A stretch of 64,000 nt of DNA from Pelecanus crispus. Lineage: Eukaryota; Chordata; Aves; Pelecaniformes; Pelecanidae. Under the pieces are notes generated by a model that searched no databases, had not been told where the DNA came from, and saw only the letters and a list, made by a program, of their open reading frames with translations. The position numbers were made by a program, and so were the translations under genes. Location of the stretch: the NCBI RefSeq assembly GCF_030463565.1, contig NC_134643.1, forward strand, positions 123,114,309 to 123,178,308. Reading direction: 5' to 3'. This document shows positions 12,467 to 25,300 of this stretch, in pieces (the first letter of the stretch is position 1; every line of letters begins with the position of its first letter).

Positions 12467-15400
12467 AAGGAGGAAAGGCCTTCCATATTTGTAATATGGC
12501 AAATATGAGCCACATCACCCATATTTTCTTAACAGAAGTGATGCCACAGGGACCTGTATATTAGATAGCTGCTTGGGCTATGTAACAACTTGCTTGTAGC
12601 TTTATAAACCAAAGGGCAAGATCATTCCTTGGTTAGTATGTGAGGTTAATACACATAGGACATCTTTCTTCTCTGGTCACAACCAAGCAGAAGGAAATGA
12701 AATCATGAGGCTTAGGAACAGAAAGTACAGAAAAGTCAGCCTCAGAGTGGTTTTACTCCACCTGGAGCCAGGATTTTCTGCCAGGTTCCTCTTTGCTTTG
12801 ACACACACATTTCACAGGAGAAAAAGCAAAGGGGTGTGAGCTGACTCAGAGGACGTGAATATCAGACAGGGCACTCAGCACCTGAAATGCCTTGACACAA
12901 AGGTACAAGCTGTGATTCTTTTCTTCCAGAAAATGCTGACCAGCTCCTACATGCAAACAGCCATAACTGGTTGATTCCATTTAACCCAATATTTTGAGTG
13001 GCCAGAGCACGTGTTTAGAGAACACTGGTAAGAAACTAGTGTCAAGCTAAGCAGCCTTTGGCACAGCCTCTCAGCTACCAGCAGCCATGGCTGCAGTAGG
13101 TGCTCCTTACACAGCACCATGTGATTTTAGACAATTCCCTATGTCTTGCTGAAATTAGAAACAATAGTGATCTATTTGAATTAAGAACACATTAAAATGA
13201 TTGAGGCATTTCCCTAACCAAAAAATACATGTAGAAAAACAAACACAGAGGCAGCATTGGGAAAGCCTAAGTCTGGTTGGGAGTTTCTGCTTTGCCATGG
13301 TGCTGAGCCCACTCATTCAGTATCACAGAGTACCTCTGGACCGTAAATGCATTGAAAATGAGAAGACCATGGCCATAAATATTTGTACGGCAGCACCACT
13401 ACTGCAGCTGGTGCTGATTTCAGATCCATCCCACACAGCATCTCACACCGTGCCTTCTTCCTGCTGCACCTGAGCACCGTCTGCTGTGCTAACACAGCTG
13501 CTACCCAGTTTGTTCTCTGGTCTGGAGGAGAAACATGTGCTGCAGTGGCTTGAGCAGCAAGCCTCTGCTCAACTGGTGGACAAGAAATCCCATTTTTACC
13601 AAAAATCAATAACTAATTCTCCTCCCTTTCAAATAAAATCGTCTCTTGTTTAATACCTACCTGGAGTTAATGTCCCAAGCTGCCTGCAGACTGCATGCCA
13701 GCAACGCGTGGGGTTTAGGAGATGGCTGTGCTGGGGGAAGTGGCCTGCCTGCAAGCATGAGGCTTAACTAGACTTGCCTTGGGCTGAGGTTATGCAAATT
13801 CAATTCATCAGCACTTAAATCCTTACCTCACAGCAGGGCCTGCAACACCGAGGTGAGGATGAGAGCGGCAAAACAAAGCTTAACACACAGGGTCTACTGC
13901 TGGGCTGCTCCGTTCTTCAAGGCAAGTCCTCCTCTTCCTTATCTATATCGGCATCGTGTGTTAACTGTAACTTCCTCGCAGCAGAGACATCATCTCTCAC
14001 TTACCTAGAAAAGCTCTCACAGAGTTTAGGCGTGATGTAATTAGAGGCAATGATTATGATAATTAATTGATTTTGAAGTTATCATCCATCTTCAGTGTGT
14101 TTAATGAATGACAGAGCCTCCCAGAAGTGCCAGAGGCTAAAAGCGAACCTCAAACACATGTTGGAAGAGATTAATTGTGGTAGATAGGCTGTCAGCACTC
14201 CAGTCAAACTTTTATTGTCACTCATCTGGAGGCATGACCCAAGGCTACTGAAAAAGGCAGAGCTGGAGAATATATCAGGTAATGGCTCACGTAGCTAGTA
14301 GTCAAAGGCAGTGATGGGGAAAGTAATATTGAAGCGTAGCCCAAGAGTTTCATACCAGTCCACTGAAATAAATGCCTTGATGATTCACAGTATCTATAGT
14401 GCCAGCCTTAAAACCCAGTCCCTCAGCGTATTGTCCTATTTTTTTTCATGCAGACATAAAAGAAATAAAGGGAGACAGATTTATCAGTCATGCAAGTTCA
14501 GCAGAAAGCTCAGGAGAAGGGACCAGCTCTCTGAAGTTCAGAAGAGTGGCTGGCAGTTGTGATCATGAAAGGCACACCCACATAATCTGATGGCTTTCTG
14601 AGAGCCATGAAATATTTTTATCCTACACCATCAGCTCCTAGACTGGCAAGAAAGCAAGAATCTTCTTGTGCTGCCATCTCTGAAGAGGGGAACTGTTGGA
14701 CAATAAAAGCTCTGTCCTGCTTTCATCATCTATAGAATTTCCACCTGTAAGAAATTCTGGTAAACCCAAGTCAAAAAACACACGTGTAGGGAACAGAAAC
14801 ATTGCACCTCCGCAGTGCCCGCCAGCTGTGCGTGGATGCTGTGGATCAGCGGGCAAGGCGCTGCCCCCGGCGTGCTTCCCACCGCGCTCACCAGCCCTGC
14901 CCGCCAGGGCTGCCGCTCGCTCAGCTCCCCTCTTCGTCGCCTGGGTTTTTTATATGTATATTTATACACACATGCTTTAAATATGCACACGTAGACATTT
15001 TCTCCACACACCACATATTTTCATTACTCTAGCCATTTCTTTTCCTCCTAAGAAAACAAGCCTTCCCAGTTTTTTGAATTCCCTCCCACTCAAAACAATA
15101 GGCTAGACATGGAGTGAAACTGTCCCTCCTTAAATCAGGCTGCCACGCATTCCTCTTGCTTTAAATAAGGGACTGTTGCTAAACTCATAATTTCCATTCT
15201 TTCTTGGTCAACAAGCAAGGCTGAAGCCCATGCTGGTTCCCAGTCAGGGCTGAAAAAGCAACTTCTGTTACCTGTACTTTGCTTGCTGCCTGCAATAAGC
15301 CATACTCAATCACATTTCAGGGATAACATCACCACAAGCAAATGGCGAGGTGACCTTAATCACAATGTTTGTAGAAGGGTTGGACTTTATTACTGAGATG

Positions 15401-16640
15401 TTTTAACAAGCTACTCTATTTTTCTGCTTTTAAAAATTCCTGGCTGAACCTGTGCCTTCTCATTATTGAAAAGCAATTGTCCTCAGAAAACAGGTTGCCA
15501 ATAAATGAAAAGCTGATAGCTAAGAATAAAGTTTCAGATCCAGACAAAAATGCTTTGGAAGACCCAAACTTACTGTGGGAGAGCACTTCTTTCATTGAAA
15601 TCCCAAATTGCTACAAAGCTCATGGGTTTTAAAAAAGTTGTCATGGCAGAAGCACCAGCACCGTCCATAGATTTGAGCTCTGTTAGCTTCCCAGCAAGCC
15701 ATCCCAGGCAGCAGCTTGCCACCCCGGGCTCAGCCCACGATGCCTTTTGCAGATACATCCCAACCCAGCAAAGTCCAGGAACTCCTTGTTGCTGACTCCT
15801 GTCGGTCATCTGAGCCCAAATCCTCTGTCACACACAAATGAAAATGTGCAAGTGCGAGATGCCGAATGCTCCAACTTGCTAAGGTGAGATCCGTGTGCCA
15901 AGCAGCAGGTCCGTTTTATTTAGAAAACTGTGTGTAGTTATAACAAACATTTTCCCCAAGCAGTGGCATTACTTGACGATGCCATTCATAATGCAATGAC
16001 TAACAGATTTACTAATTTTAAGCCTACTTTGTTTGTGCCACACTAGGAAATGGAAAATGTGAACTCCTGTTGTTCAACTCTTGCGCCAGATATAGTACAT
16101 TATTCCTTTTGTTTGGAAAGTTTCATTTCCAAACACCATCCATTACTCAAACTGTATTAACGCAACAAATTTACCATCCAAATAGTTTCCAGTAGATCTC
16201 ACCAAGAGGATGTTTTTTCTGGTGTTATGACCAGCTACACTCATGTTAAAAAGCTCCACTTGGCATCACCTTTTAACCCAAATGCTTTTAAAAAAATAAG
16301 TGGGATTCTTGTCTGTTCAGGAGTTTTAACTGCCAGTGAGTCACTACCTGTGAGCATCACAGGAACGCTCTAGACAGCAAGGGCCACTGGAAACTACTCA
16401 AATGTTTTAGCACCTTAGTCTAGGGTATTTTATCTGAACCAAAAGCATTTGGTTCGAGTATTGCAGAGCAGTGCAGGCTGAGTCCCCAGCTGCCTGTCCC
16501 CATCCCACACCACCCCAACAGCAGCTCAACTTCCCTGGGAGGTTTTCCTCCATGGTACGTTGATAGGAAAAAATGAAGTGATTTGAGATCCCCCCCACCC
16601 CCCTAGTGAGCGTTTGGGAAGCACCACGCACACCCCGATG
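12467..16640. other. Non-coding DNA between LTR and SINE
   Basis: No gene recognised. Contents of note: a consensus octamer ATGCAAAT at 13792-13799, a homeodomain-site-rich stretch at 14028-14115, a CpG-dense patch at 14808-14943 and a perfect 10-bp inverted repeat at 16110-16135. Functions are not established by the sequence. Confidence 0.55.
14808..14943. promoter_or_regulatory. Small CpG-dense patch
   Basis: About 14 CpG dinucleotides in roughly 136 bp of GC-rich sequence, sharply bounded by AT-rich DNA with few CpGs. It could be a small CpG island (unannotated promoter, 5' exon or enhancer) or a GC-rich insertion. No gene start can be tied to it. Confidence 0.35.
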
Positions 16641-16778
16641 CATAGAATCATAGAATGCTTTGGGTTGGAAGGGACCTTGAGAGATCATCGAGCCCAACCC
16701 CCCTGCAGTGAGCAGGGATTGAACCTGTGAACTTGGCATTATTAGCACCGTGTTCAAACCAACTGAGCTAACCCGGCT
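16641..16778 (-). mobile_element. tRNA-Ile-derived SINE with CR1 3' tail (TguSINE1-like)
   Basis: Read on the minus strand, the element starts GCCGGGTTAGCTCAGTTGG like tRNA-Ile. It keeps the anticodon region GGTGCTAATAATGCC (anticodon AAT). An A-box TAGCTCAGTTGG lies at 16770-16759 and a B-box GGTTCAATCCC at 16725-16715, both matching RNA polymerase III consensus. After the tRNA part it switches to a CR1 LINE 3' end (GGTCCCTTCCAACCC) finishing with two ATTCTATG octamers. That tail is what CR1 reverse transcriptase recognises, so the SINE was mobilised in trans by CR1. The family name is from memory. No clear target duplication is visible. It is not a functional tRNA gene: the acceptor and D-arm are mutated and there is no 3' acceptor half. 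Confidence 0.85.
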
Positions 16779-18356
16779 GGTCATGGGGCAGACCAGGCTG
16801 CCCTCGAGGCCGTGCGTCGCGGGGTGCCTGAGGCCACCCTGCTTCCAGTTCTGGCTGCAGGCAGCTCTCACCAGCTCAGCCACCACGGTTCCTCTTGAAG
16901 GCTTAGTACCATCACCATGGTGTGACCAGAGGCAGGTGGCCCTGTGATTGCCCTTGCCCCTCCTGGCCCAGCACCAGAAGCAGCTGGTCTCACCCAGCAA
17001 TGCCGAGAAGGGAGAAATCAGGTATTTGCTGTGCATTTCCCCTTGTCTTTCCATCCTTTAACCATGTACCCATGCTGCGGCATGAGGAATAACGAGGGGC
17101 TTGCCATGACAACGGCTAGGAGGTGGCTGAATACTTGAATCCTTAAATCCTTAGCATAGATGCTGCTGTTTGTTTGTAACTCTCCTCCACTCGGCTCTAC
17201 TCTAGCAAAGCTGATCTTTAATATCTTTAGAATTTCTTATCCTTCACAAAATGTAATAATGCTTCTGACAGCAAATTAATTAAACACATTGACAGCCATG
17301 ATTTAATTGTTGAAGATGAGACAACCTCTTGAAAAAAGTCAGAGAGAAAAGTGTATCTTAAAGTAAAGCTTTCTAAGACAAAGCAGTAGCATGAAAACAA
17401 TATATTTGCTTACTCTGTCACACCTGATTTCATCTCATCACTACACCTCAAGTTCAAAATTAACCACTTATGCTTCCACAGAAGAGAAAAATATTCCCAC
17501 TGTTTGTTTGCTTTTGCATCTCATCCAAAAAGTCATGCACACAATTATATCAATAGGTGTTTGTGATCTGAACGCTGCTACATCATGGTAGTGAATAAAC
17601 CAGGGCATCAAAATTGCTTAAAATTAACAGGAAACAAAACTCAAATTGACCCAGTTCCTCTGATCAAAATGACAGAGCAAGCACCTATCTGGCATATAGA
17701 AAAATAACCAAGAGATGAACCCTTTCCTTTTTAATTAAAGCTGCAACATCCAAACGCTCAAGTGGGACCGGGCTCTCCTTCGGCCAGGTGCCCTGTGAAT
17801 GCAGCCCCAAACTCCTTCCCCAACACACCCAGCCAACAAAACCAGTGATGCTCCCCATCCTTTGCACCCCATCACCAGAGGCCCCACAAGACACCCTGCT
17901 CACGCGCGCGAGTCCCTCCCCTCCGCAAAATACAGCCCTGGTGAACAAGGGCTGCCCAGACCTCCTGCTTTGCAGCAGCAGCAGCACAGGGAGGTCGCAG
18001 CAGAGGTGGCTTCATCTCTGTGAGGCAGGGCACCCTGACGGTTGTTGAAGGGCAGATTCATGGCTTGGGAAACCTGTTCCGCCTCCACCTTCTCTCCAGC
18101 ATATGCAGGGCTTCAGATGGGGAGGGGTGGAGAGGCACTGCTCAGTCTTTCAGTCCCTGGTGCTCAGGGGAGCCTCACACCTGCCTACTTTGCCAGATGC
18201 AGAGATCCCTGTGCCACCGCTTCTGCCATCGCTGCTCCCAGGCAGCACTGCAGTAACTCACAGCAGCGGAACAGAGGAGCATCCATCCTCAGAGGGAAAA
18301 AACTGATTACTAGGACTTTTCACACATTGGTGAAAGGCCATTTTTGTTCCATGAAG

Positions 18357-18427
18357 TTGTTTTTTTGTGTTTGGGTTTTTTTTGTTTTTTGGGGGTGTGT
18401 GGGGGGTTTTTTTGGGTTTTGGTTTGT
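18357..18427 (+). repeat. T/G-rich low-complexity tract
   Basis: Runs of T interrupted by four separated G-tracts (GGG, GGGGG, GGGGGG, GGG) on the plus strand, compatible with a G-quadruplex. No repeat unit is exact. Confidence 0.7.
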
Positions 18428-19301
18428 CAAATCACTTTGCAAACATTTACAGATGTAGGAAAAAACATTACCCAAAAAACTAGTTGAAAAAGCCCTCACA
18501 ACTAAACAAACAGAAGAAACTACATGCCGGGTCTGGTAGCAACACAAGTCAGTATTTAGACATTGCAGTAGTACAAAATTCATATTTTAGTCTGCTTCTA
18601 AGGTCATGCTTCTGTATGCTTTGGTTTTAAAACTGAACCACTGGATATCTGGAATGAATATGTAGGTCTTAGGTCATCTGCTTAGGGTAATGATATTAAC
18701 ACCAAATACACACACTGATGAGGCTGCAGATGCTCTCTTTGCAATAAGAACTCCACATCTGAGGCGGCTGGTGATGGCAAGAGAACCTCATCCTTTAACA
18801 CGTTCCACCGCAAGCTGGGTCAAGCTGGTGTACGTTCATCCCAGTGCTGAGGCAATACAGTCCCAAGAGCTGCCACAATTCTGCCAGAGCGCTTTCACGT
18901 ACCTTAGTCCTCCTGTTTAGAGGCTTCCTTTCTGCTGTGTGACCATAATCAGATTTTACAGATTATAAAAACACATTTGAAGAGCAGATGTTTACGTGGA
19001 TTTCATTTATGAGTTGCTGCATTCAGCACAGGCTCAGAGAGCGCTACCTTGCTGCCAGTGGGCATGACTCCCACCGAAACAAAGGTCACGGCAAGGCAAA
19101 AGCAACTGTCAAGCAAGGAAACATGGCACAACCAAACTTTCTGGACAGAGACGATCCTTTTGCTCTCTTTGTACAAGAGGAACCCCATGCAGGACACCAG
19201 GCACTTAAGTACCTCCAAACGACAGCAAGGGCCCTTTATACCACACTTGCACAAACTGATCCAGTAGTCTACAAAATACAAAAATTGGTAGGTTGGTTTT
19301 T

Positions 19302-19315
19302 CCCCCCCCCCCCCC
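19302..19315 (+). repeat. Poly-C tract
   Basis: Fourteen consecutive C after TTTT and before AAAACC; simple low complexity. Confidence 0.85.
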
Positions 19316-22300
19316 AAAACCCTAAGCTAGGTGCCTGTGCCACCTGCCACAAGGCATGCCTCCCTCAGCAAGCACCCACTGGTCAGCCACCAGGCTGACA
19401 CCCCGACACCATTCTTTGTAGAGCACCTAATGCCAGTCAGGTATGTCAAACCAAAGCATTTTTCTTTCAAGGTATTTTCAGAATTTACCTACCTGCCCAA
19501 ACAGCAATCAGTCAACAAAGCAAGCTGCTTTCAGAGCAAGGCAAGTGCAAATAATTGGGGGTTTTTTCAGCTAAAAAGGAGAAAGAGTGCTTCTCTCCCC
19601 GCCCTTCCCAACTCCACCCAGAGCAAACCAAACACAAAAGCCTTCTGTTCAGTCTTCGAAGTAAAAATCCCCTGGCATTTCAGGTTTTTTGATAATATGC
19701 TGTTAACTGAGGTTAAAGCTGTGAAAATATGTTGATTTGGAACACAAGGACTCCAAGCACGCGTCTATCACCATTTCTGTGGTTGCACACGCACAGGGAC
19801 ATCTCTTCTGCTCTGTTTTCTGTACCAACAAATAATTATACAGAAGAGAAAAAAGAAATAAAGATATGGGGTAATTCCCATTGAGATGCTCCCAGTATAC
19901 TCCTTTACCTGGCAGTCAGGACATTGCAAGGATGAAAAGGAGGGGATAAGTTCTGTGGCTCTAGCCTTGACCCTTTGAAGTGCTAAGAAACAAAGGAAAT
20001 GGATTTTCCCTGGCTGGAAAAAAATCTTTGGGTGAAGTTATCTAAATACCTTTTTAAATTCCATTTTTAATAGTCATAGAATTGGATTGAGCTGGTGGGA
20101 AGGGCAGGGAGTAGCACTTCGCAGCTCCAAATCTGTAAGTTACAATTAAAAGGCTTTCAAGCAGTCAAGTTCAGCGTTCACTACCAGAAAAACTTTTGTT
20201 GGCAGGTGTAAGCATGGCTTCTAGTTGTAAGCACTTGATGTCTGCTGGGTTAAAAGTGCTAGCTGGGGAATCTGAACCTGCCAGGCGCCTGGCAAAGCGT
20301 ACACACTCTCCCCCTCCCTCCCACCTCCCCAGGGGGAAAGTTATGTGCTTGCTTAGGAGATAATGGAAAAAGAGAATTTGCAAGCAGTTGTTTGTGCTTG
20401 AGGATCCATCTGCTGCACCACGTAGAGCTTTGATGCCCATTTTAAGACGCACAACATGGGTGTCTGATTTGCTGGCAAAGGAAATGATCACAAGAGGCTG
20501 GATGCTCACATACTTGCAGGTTTGGACTTCACCCACGTGAAAAGGCTGGCCTAAGCTGCAGCCAGCTCATTGTGGCACCAAGACAGCCAGTGTGGACATG
20601 ATTCAACAGTAGATGAGCGCAGGTGTTTAAATGTAGTCGGTTTTCAGATGTGTTTATGGGCCTCCGGTAATACCCTGAAATACCGGCAAGTTGCACGGAC
20701 TGGGACACAGAGTTTGAAAAGAATTCGGACCTCTGTGAACACACCTTGTACATGCATCAAAAAGTCATCCTACCTTTTCTACCAAATGTTTTAAAAGCAC
20801 TTCAAAAGCTTCACCACTGCAAAATATAATTTTTACCTGTAATAAGTATTTTTAAACCAATTGTTCCATAAGCAGCAGGATGAAGGAAACTTGTTTTCTT
20901 ATGGGTTACGCACTCTACAGTTAGATTTTTTTGGTGCTCAAACTAACCCCATAAAATGGCACAAGTGTTCCAGGAAGGCAGGACACTTCTTGTATGCATT
21001 TCCCGCCCTCATTTTGATTCCCAGCTCCACATTGATTTTCTGATCTCCGATAAAGAAAAGGCCTCTATTTCTCTGCCCTCATTAGGGGCACTAGCAGGCA
21101 TCTCTCCTGCATCCAGCTATTCATCATCTTCTCATGTGAAGTCCCACGTACCTGGCTGGACAGCAAGATTACCTGCAGTATAAGCTCTCCACGTGGTTTC
21201 TGTCTGAAGCCCTCTTTGGGCAGTTTGTTTGTGGAGCTGGTGCAGAAATTGCTGCGCCATCTGGCAGTGTGTAATCAAGTGGAGCACAGGGAAATTGAGA
21301 CGTTTGGAAGCAAAATAGCTAGCATCTGCAGATAGTAAGCAGCCTTGTAGCCAGCCAAGCTGTAGTGTCATTGGCAGTAGTCTGCCATTTCCAGATCCAG
21401 GCTCGGTCATTTTTCAATGGCACCTGAGGAAGCACTTGTTTTTACAATGACTAGGGACCGTGCTGCTATCCAGATTGACTAGCGGTAGCAAAATGGCAAC
21501 CTTCTCACTTCCCACTCACCCTAGGCAATAGGTGACAGCTCCACTGGTGTGTCCTCGGGCTATAATGAGTTACCCTGTGGGTAACAGAGCAAATGCATCT
21601 CTTCAGTGCATTTCCTTCTCTGCCAGCAGTCAGCATCTATTTAGATGCACAAGCAACTCTGCATGACTCAGCTGGCCAAGTGAAGGCATCTACCGCCGAG
21701 GAAACAAACAGTGCTGGCATCTGCTGCCTACACCATCCCTCTTACTGCTCGCCACCGCCTTGTGCCATCCAGCCCACAGAGGTGGCACGACTTCTCAGAA
21801 TTTAGATCAATTCTCATCTGCCCTAGGGTATAAGAAATTGATTCGCAGTAGGACTTCATTTTTTAAGTGTTCTCTTAAATAGCTCTGAGAGCTTCCTCCA
21901 CACTGGGGAGCTCAGAGCCAAGCCATAGACTGGCTGTTTCTATTGACACCTCACTCATGCTCAGTGATGACTTCTTTCTGGCCTCCTCACTGTCTTCTCT
22001 CACGTCTGCGTGTCTGGTCCTCTCTGCTCACCTGTCGCTCTAAGCTGCTTGAGACAGAGACCTTCTGGAGCCTGATGCTTGCAAAGAACACGCGTCATCC
22101 TGAGCATTGGTGAACAACAATTAATCATAGCTTTTAACCTGAGCAGTTGTTCTTCCCTCCTCCTCACAGCCCACACATCTGCCACAGCCCTCGGCAACCC
22201 TGATATCTGATGAGCAACGTACCCCCTAAAACAACACAGCAACACCTTGCTTCTGCATTGACATTCTCCAACATGGAAACCGGGCTACGCATAAAATGAG

Positions 22301-25300
22301 CCCCAACATGGTTCTGGCAATGCGTTGGATGTATAAAGAAGGTAAGGGCACAGAGATCAAGTTCTAAGCAGTAAACCTTTGCAAACCTTCAGGAATAGAA
22401 AGAAGTTACAAGATATATGGATGAGTTAATTCATTGCCATGCTCTATGGACAGGAAAGATTGGGTATTTACTACTAACCAGCACAACACTCCCCCAAAAT
22501 GGTGCTAGTTCCTTCCCCGGATGGTTCCACAGGCTGACAAAGCATGGAAAGTTCTTGCTAAATGTCTCTCCCACACAACACAATTTGGCAGAGAGATTAA
22601 TGGCATAATGTACTGCACCTTCTTTTTAATCTCATGTAAAAATTTTGACTGCTAAACCACTCTCCTTAATGAGCAGTGAGCCATTAGAACTGCTCCTCAA
22701 CGAGTACGTGCTAGGACACTGTACCATGCTCAGGAAGCTTTTTGACCTACCTACAGGAGCTATATTATACCAGCACTAGCCTATAATTTAGGTTGTGTCA
22801 AAGTTTCCATTCTATAATGCTGCCCTGGAAGGAGAGAGTGTCTAGAGCTGAAGGTACCTAGAAAATTAACGGTTACTCATCAAATTGTTTGGGCCTTTTG
22901 TTTAGTTGGGTTTTTTTTTAATATTTTTTAAAAAGAATATAAATTGTTTAGTACATCTGAGATTTCAAACTGAATACCTAGCTGTGACTCACCCAAATGA
23001 ATTCAAGACCTTACTGTCAGGTACAACAGCCCCATGTCCCTTCTTGAAGATTTCCCACAGCATAAACTGCAGTATTTTAATGAGCCTGAAGTTTTTAATC
23101 TCACCTTTCCTCAAGAGATCTAAGGCAGAACAAGTCTTCACTCACACTACTAGTCCTCCGGCATAATTAGTTTAGCTTTTCCCTGCTTATTGTGAGCACG
23201 CTGCATCTAAGCAGACTTCCTTATGGTGCAGCAACACCAGTCCTTCAGATGATGAGCTCAGCTATATAGTACAGGACGTGAGTGTTCATGTACCTGCTAT
23301 CAGACTGAATTGCATCTTCTCCTTAAAGCATAAAAAAAAAAACCCAGAAAATGCCTTAGTCCTTAGCTTTAAAAATAATCTAAGACATTATATTTGCTTG
23401 TATTTTTAAAAGTAATACCATAGTTGTGCTTGGCCGAACCTTGAAACGCAGAGATCCTGATCAGCAGCACCATGACTGGTAAGGCCATTAGACCTGTCCA
23501 CTTGGTTCAAGTGGTGAAGGAAGGTCAGTGAAATACAGATGTGCAACTGGAAGATAAAGTAGAGGCTTACTCTCTGTAAACCTCAAAAACTAAAAGAATG
23601 GTAGGGAGTTGACAGGTGCCCGGTGCTGTGTGAGGAACCTGGTGACGCAGAGCATGTATTTTGGGAGAGGAAGGTGACATGCCAGGGGCACAGGTCCAGC
23701 TGCTGGATCAGAGCTTTTATTACAAAGAGGATCAGTGTGCTGGTCCCTGCAGCAGTAGTATTGCCAGGGGGTATGAACAACCTGGAGGACTGCTGCGTCC
23801 ACCATGATGAGGCATACGTGGGGCACTGAGGAGTGGTGGGAGAAGAAATCTGAGCCGAGCTTCCTCCAATGTCCATGTCAAACTCTCCCTGTTTTGGTTC
23901 CTTCCTGTATGCAGGCTCCTCATTTCAGCCTCAGGAATCTCTTTTGCCTCTCCTTTTCCTAATGATTGCACGCAGGCCTGGCACAAGCCAAGGAGCCGGG
24001 CAGGCCTCCAGCTGCCTCACGCTCCAAGCCGCAAGGTGACCCTCTCATGACCAAGAACAACAACTGCAGTTGCTGCTGACCATCCTGCTTAGGACACAGG
24101 CAGAAGTGAGAGTGACAGATGCTAGTGCGTGACCTGAGATGCCTGATACTCAGCCACCCTGCTGACTGGCCCAGACAGGGGAAATAATGGTGGCAGAGTC
24201 CCAGGTGTGGTCTGGTGAGGTCATCTTCTCATCCAGGAACCACAGACTAGACAGAGGGACAGCATGCCAGCTGTGCTCACCCCTTTCCCCACATACCTGC
24301 CCTGCAGTTCTTGAAGTTCTTGAAGTGGTTTGGATTTAGTCATGGATCAGGTCACAGATCATACAACCATCTCAAGTGCAGCAGGAAACCGGCAAAAGAC
24401 ACTAGTGACAGCTGCTGGTTGTCCATGCTTCCTCCCAGCTTCTTAATTCCAAATCAGTTCACCTGCTCCTAGGATTTCCTTCTGCCCTCCCCCTGCCTCT
24501 TACCACCTTTTCCATCACAGCATGCTCCCTCTCTTCCCTCTGCCTCAGTCTGACTGCCACTTGCTCTTCCTTAAAATCTCAACATAGGACGCTTCATGAA
24601 AAAACCCCCAAAACATCTGGAGCAATGGACTTCAGCCCGCAAAAACTCTTCTTGAAAGCCTTTTCCATCTCTTTGAATGAAATCTTGTGCATGGCTGAGG
24701 AAATACAAGCCTAACCCTTTTGGTCTTTAGAGTAACTCCAGTATATCTAAGAAGTGCATCTTAAGACACCTTGTGCAGCTACTGTGTTTCAGACATAGCC
24801 ACCTTACACAGACTGGAAAAGCAATTACAGGCAAGACTTTACTCTGCAGCATTCCCCCTCCCCCCCCGCCCCAAGAAGTAAAACTCCTTCCAAGTGTCCT
24901 TCATCACAGCCAACCTTATTTGCCTTCAGCCAGAATACTGCATGTTATGACATGCAACAGTCTTGACCTTCAGTTTGAGAACAAGGAAGATACTGTAATT
25001 CCCTTTCATGAGAGCTATATTAGCATGTATATTCTCTTTGCATACTCCCCCTCCTTTGAACAAGGTGCAGAATACACACACAAAGCATCTAGGAGATATG
25101 TTTGAGAAATAATTACTTGGCTGAACAAAAATTTCCTTGCAGGCTTTAGAGTTCACTGGCTGTCTGCTTCTGCAATTCTCAAGAGACCAGAAACAGCATT
25201 TTTAGAAACATTTGAACAGGACATAAGATACCAGATGGGCACTGAGAAGATACTAATAAACACTGAAAAAATCTGTCACTTTCTAGAGAAGTAAATGCAC

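Noticed and set aside
16700..16778. A functional tRNA-Ile gene on the minus strand
   Set aside because: The tRNA part lacks a pairing 3' acceptor half and runs into a CR1 tail; it is a SINE head.
16407..17054. 215-residue minus-strand ORF
   Set aside because: It reads straight through the tRNA-Ile/CR1 SINE, so it is a chance frame over a mobile element.
20073..20115. Possible CR1 tail (TCATAGAATTGGATTGAGCT)
   Set aside because: Only loosely similar to the CR1 3' end and without the octamer repeat; too decayed to call.
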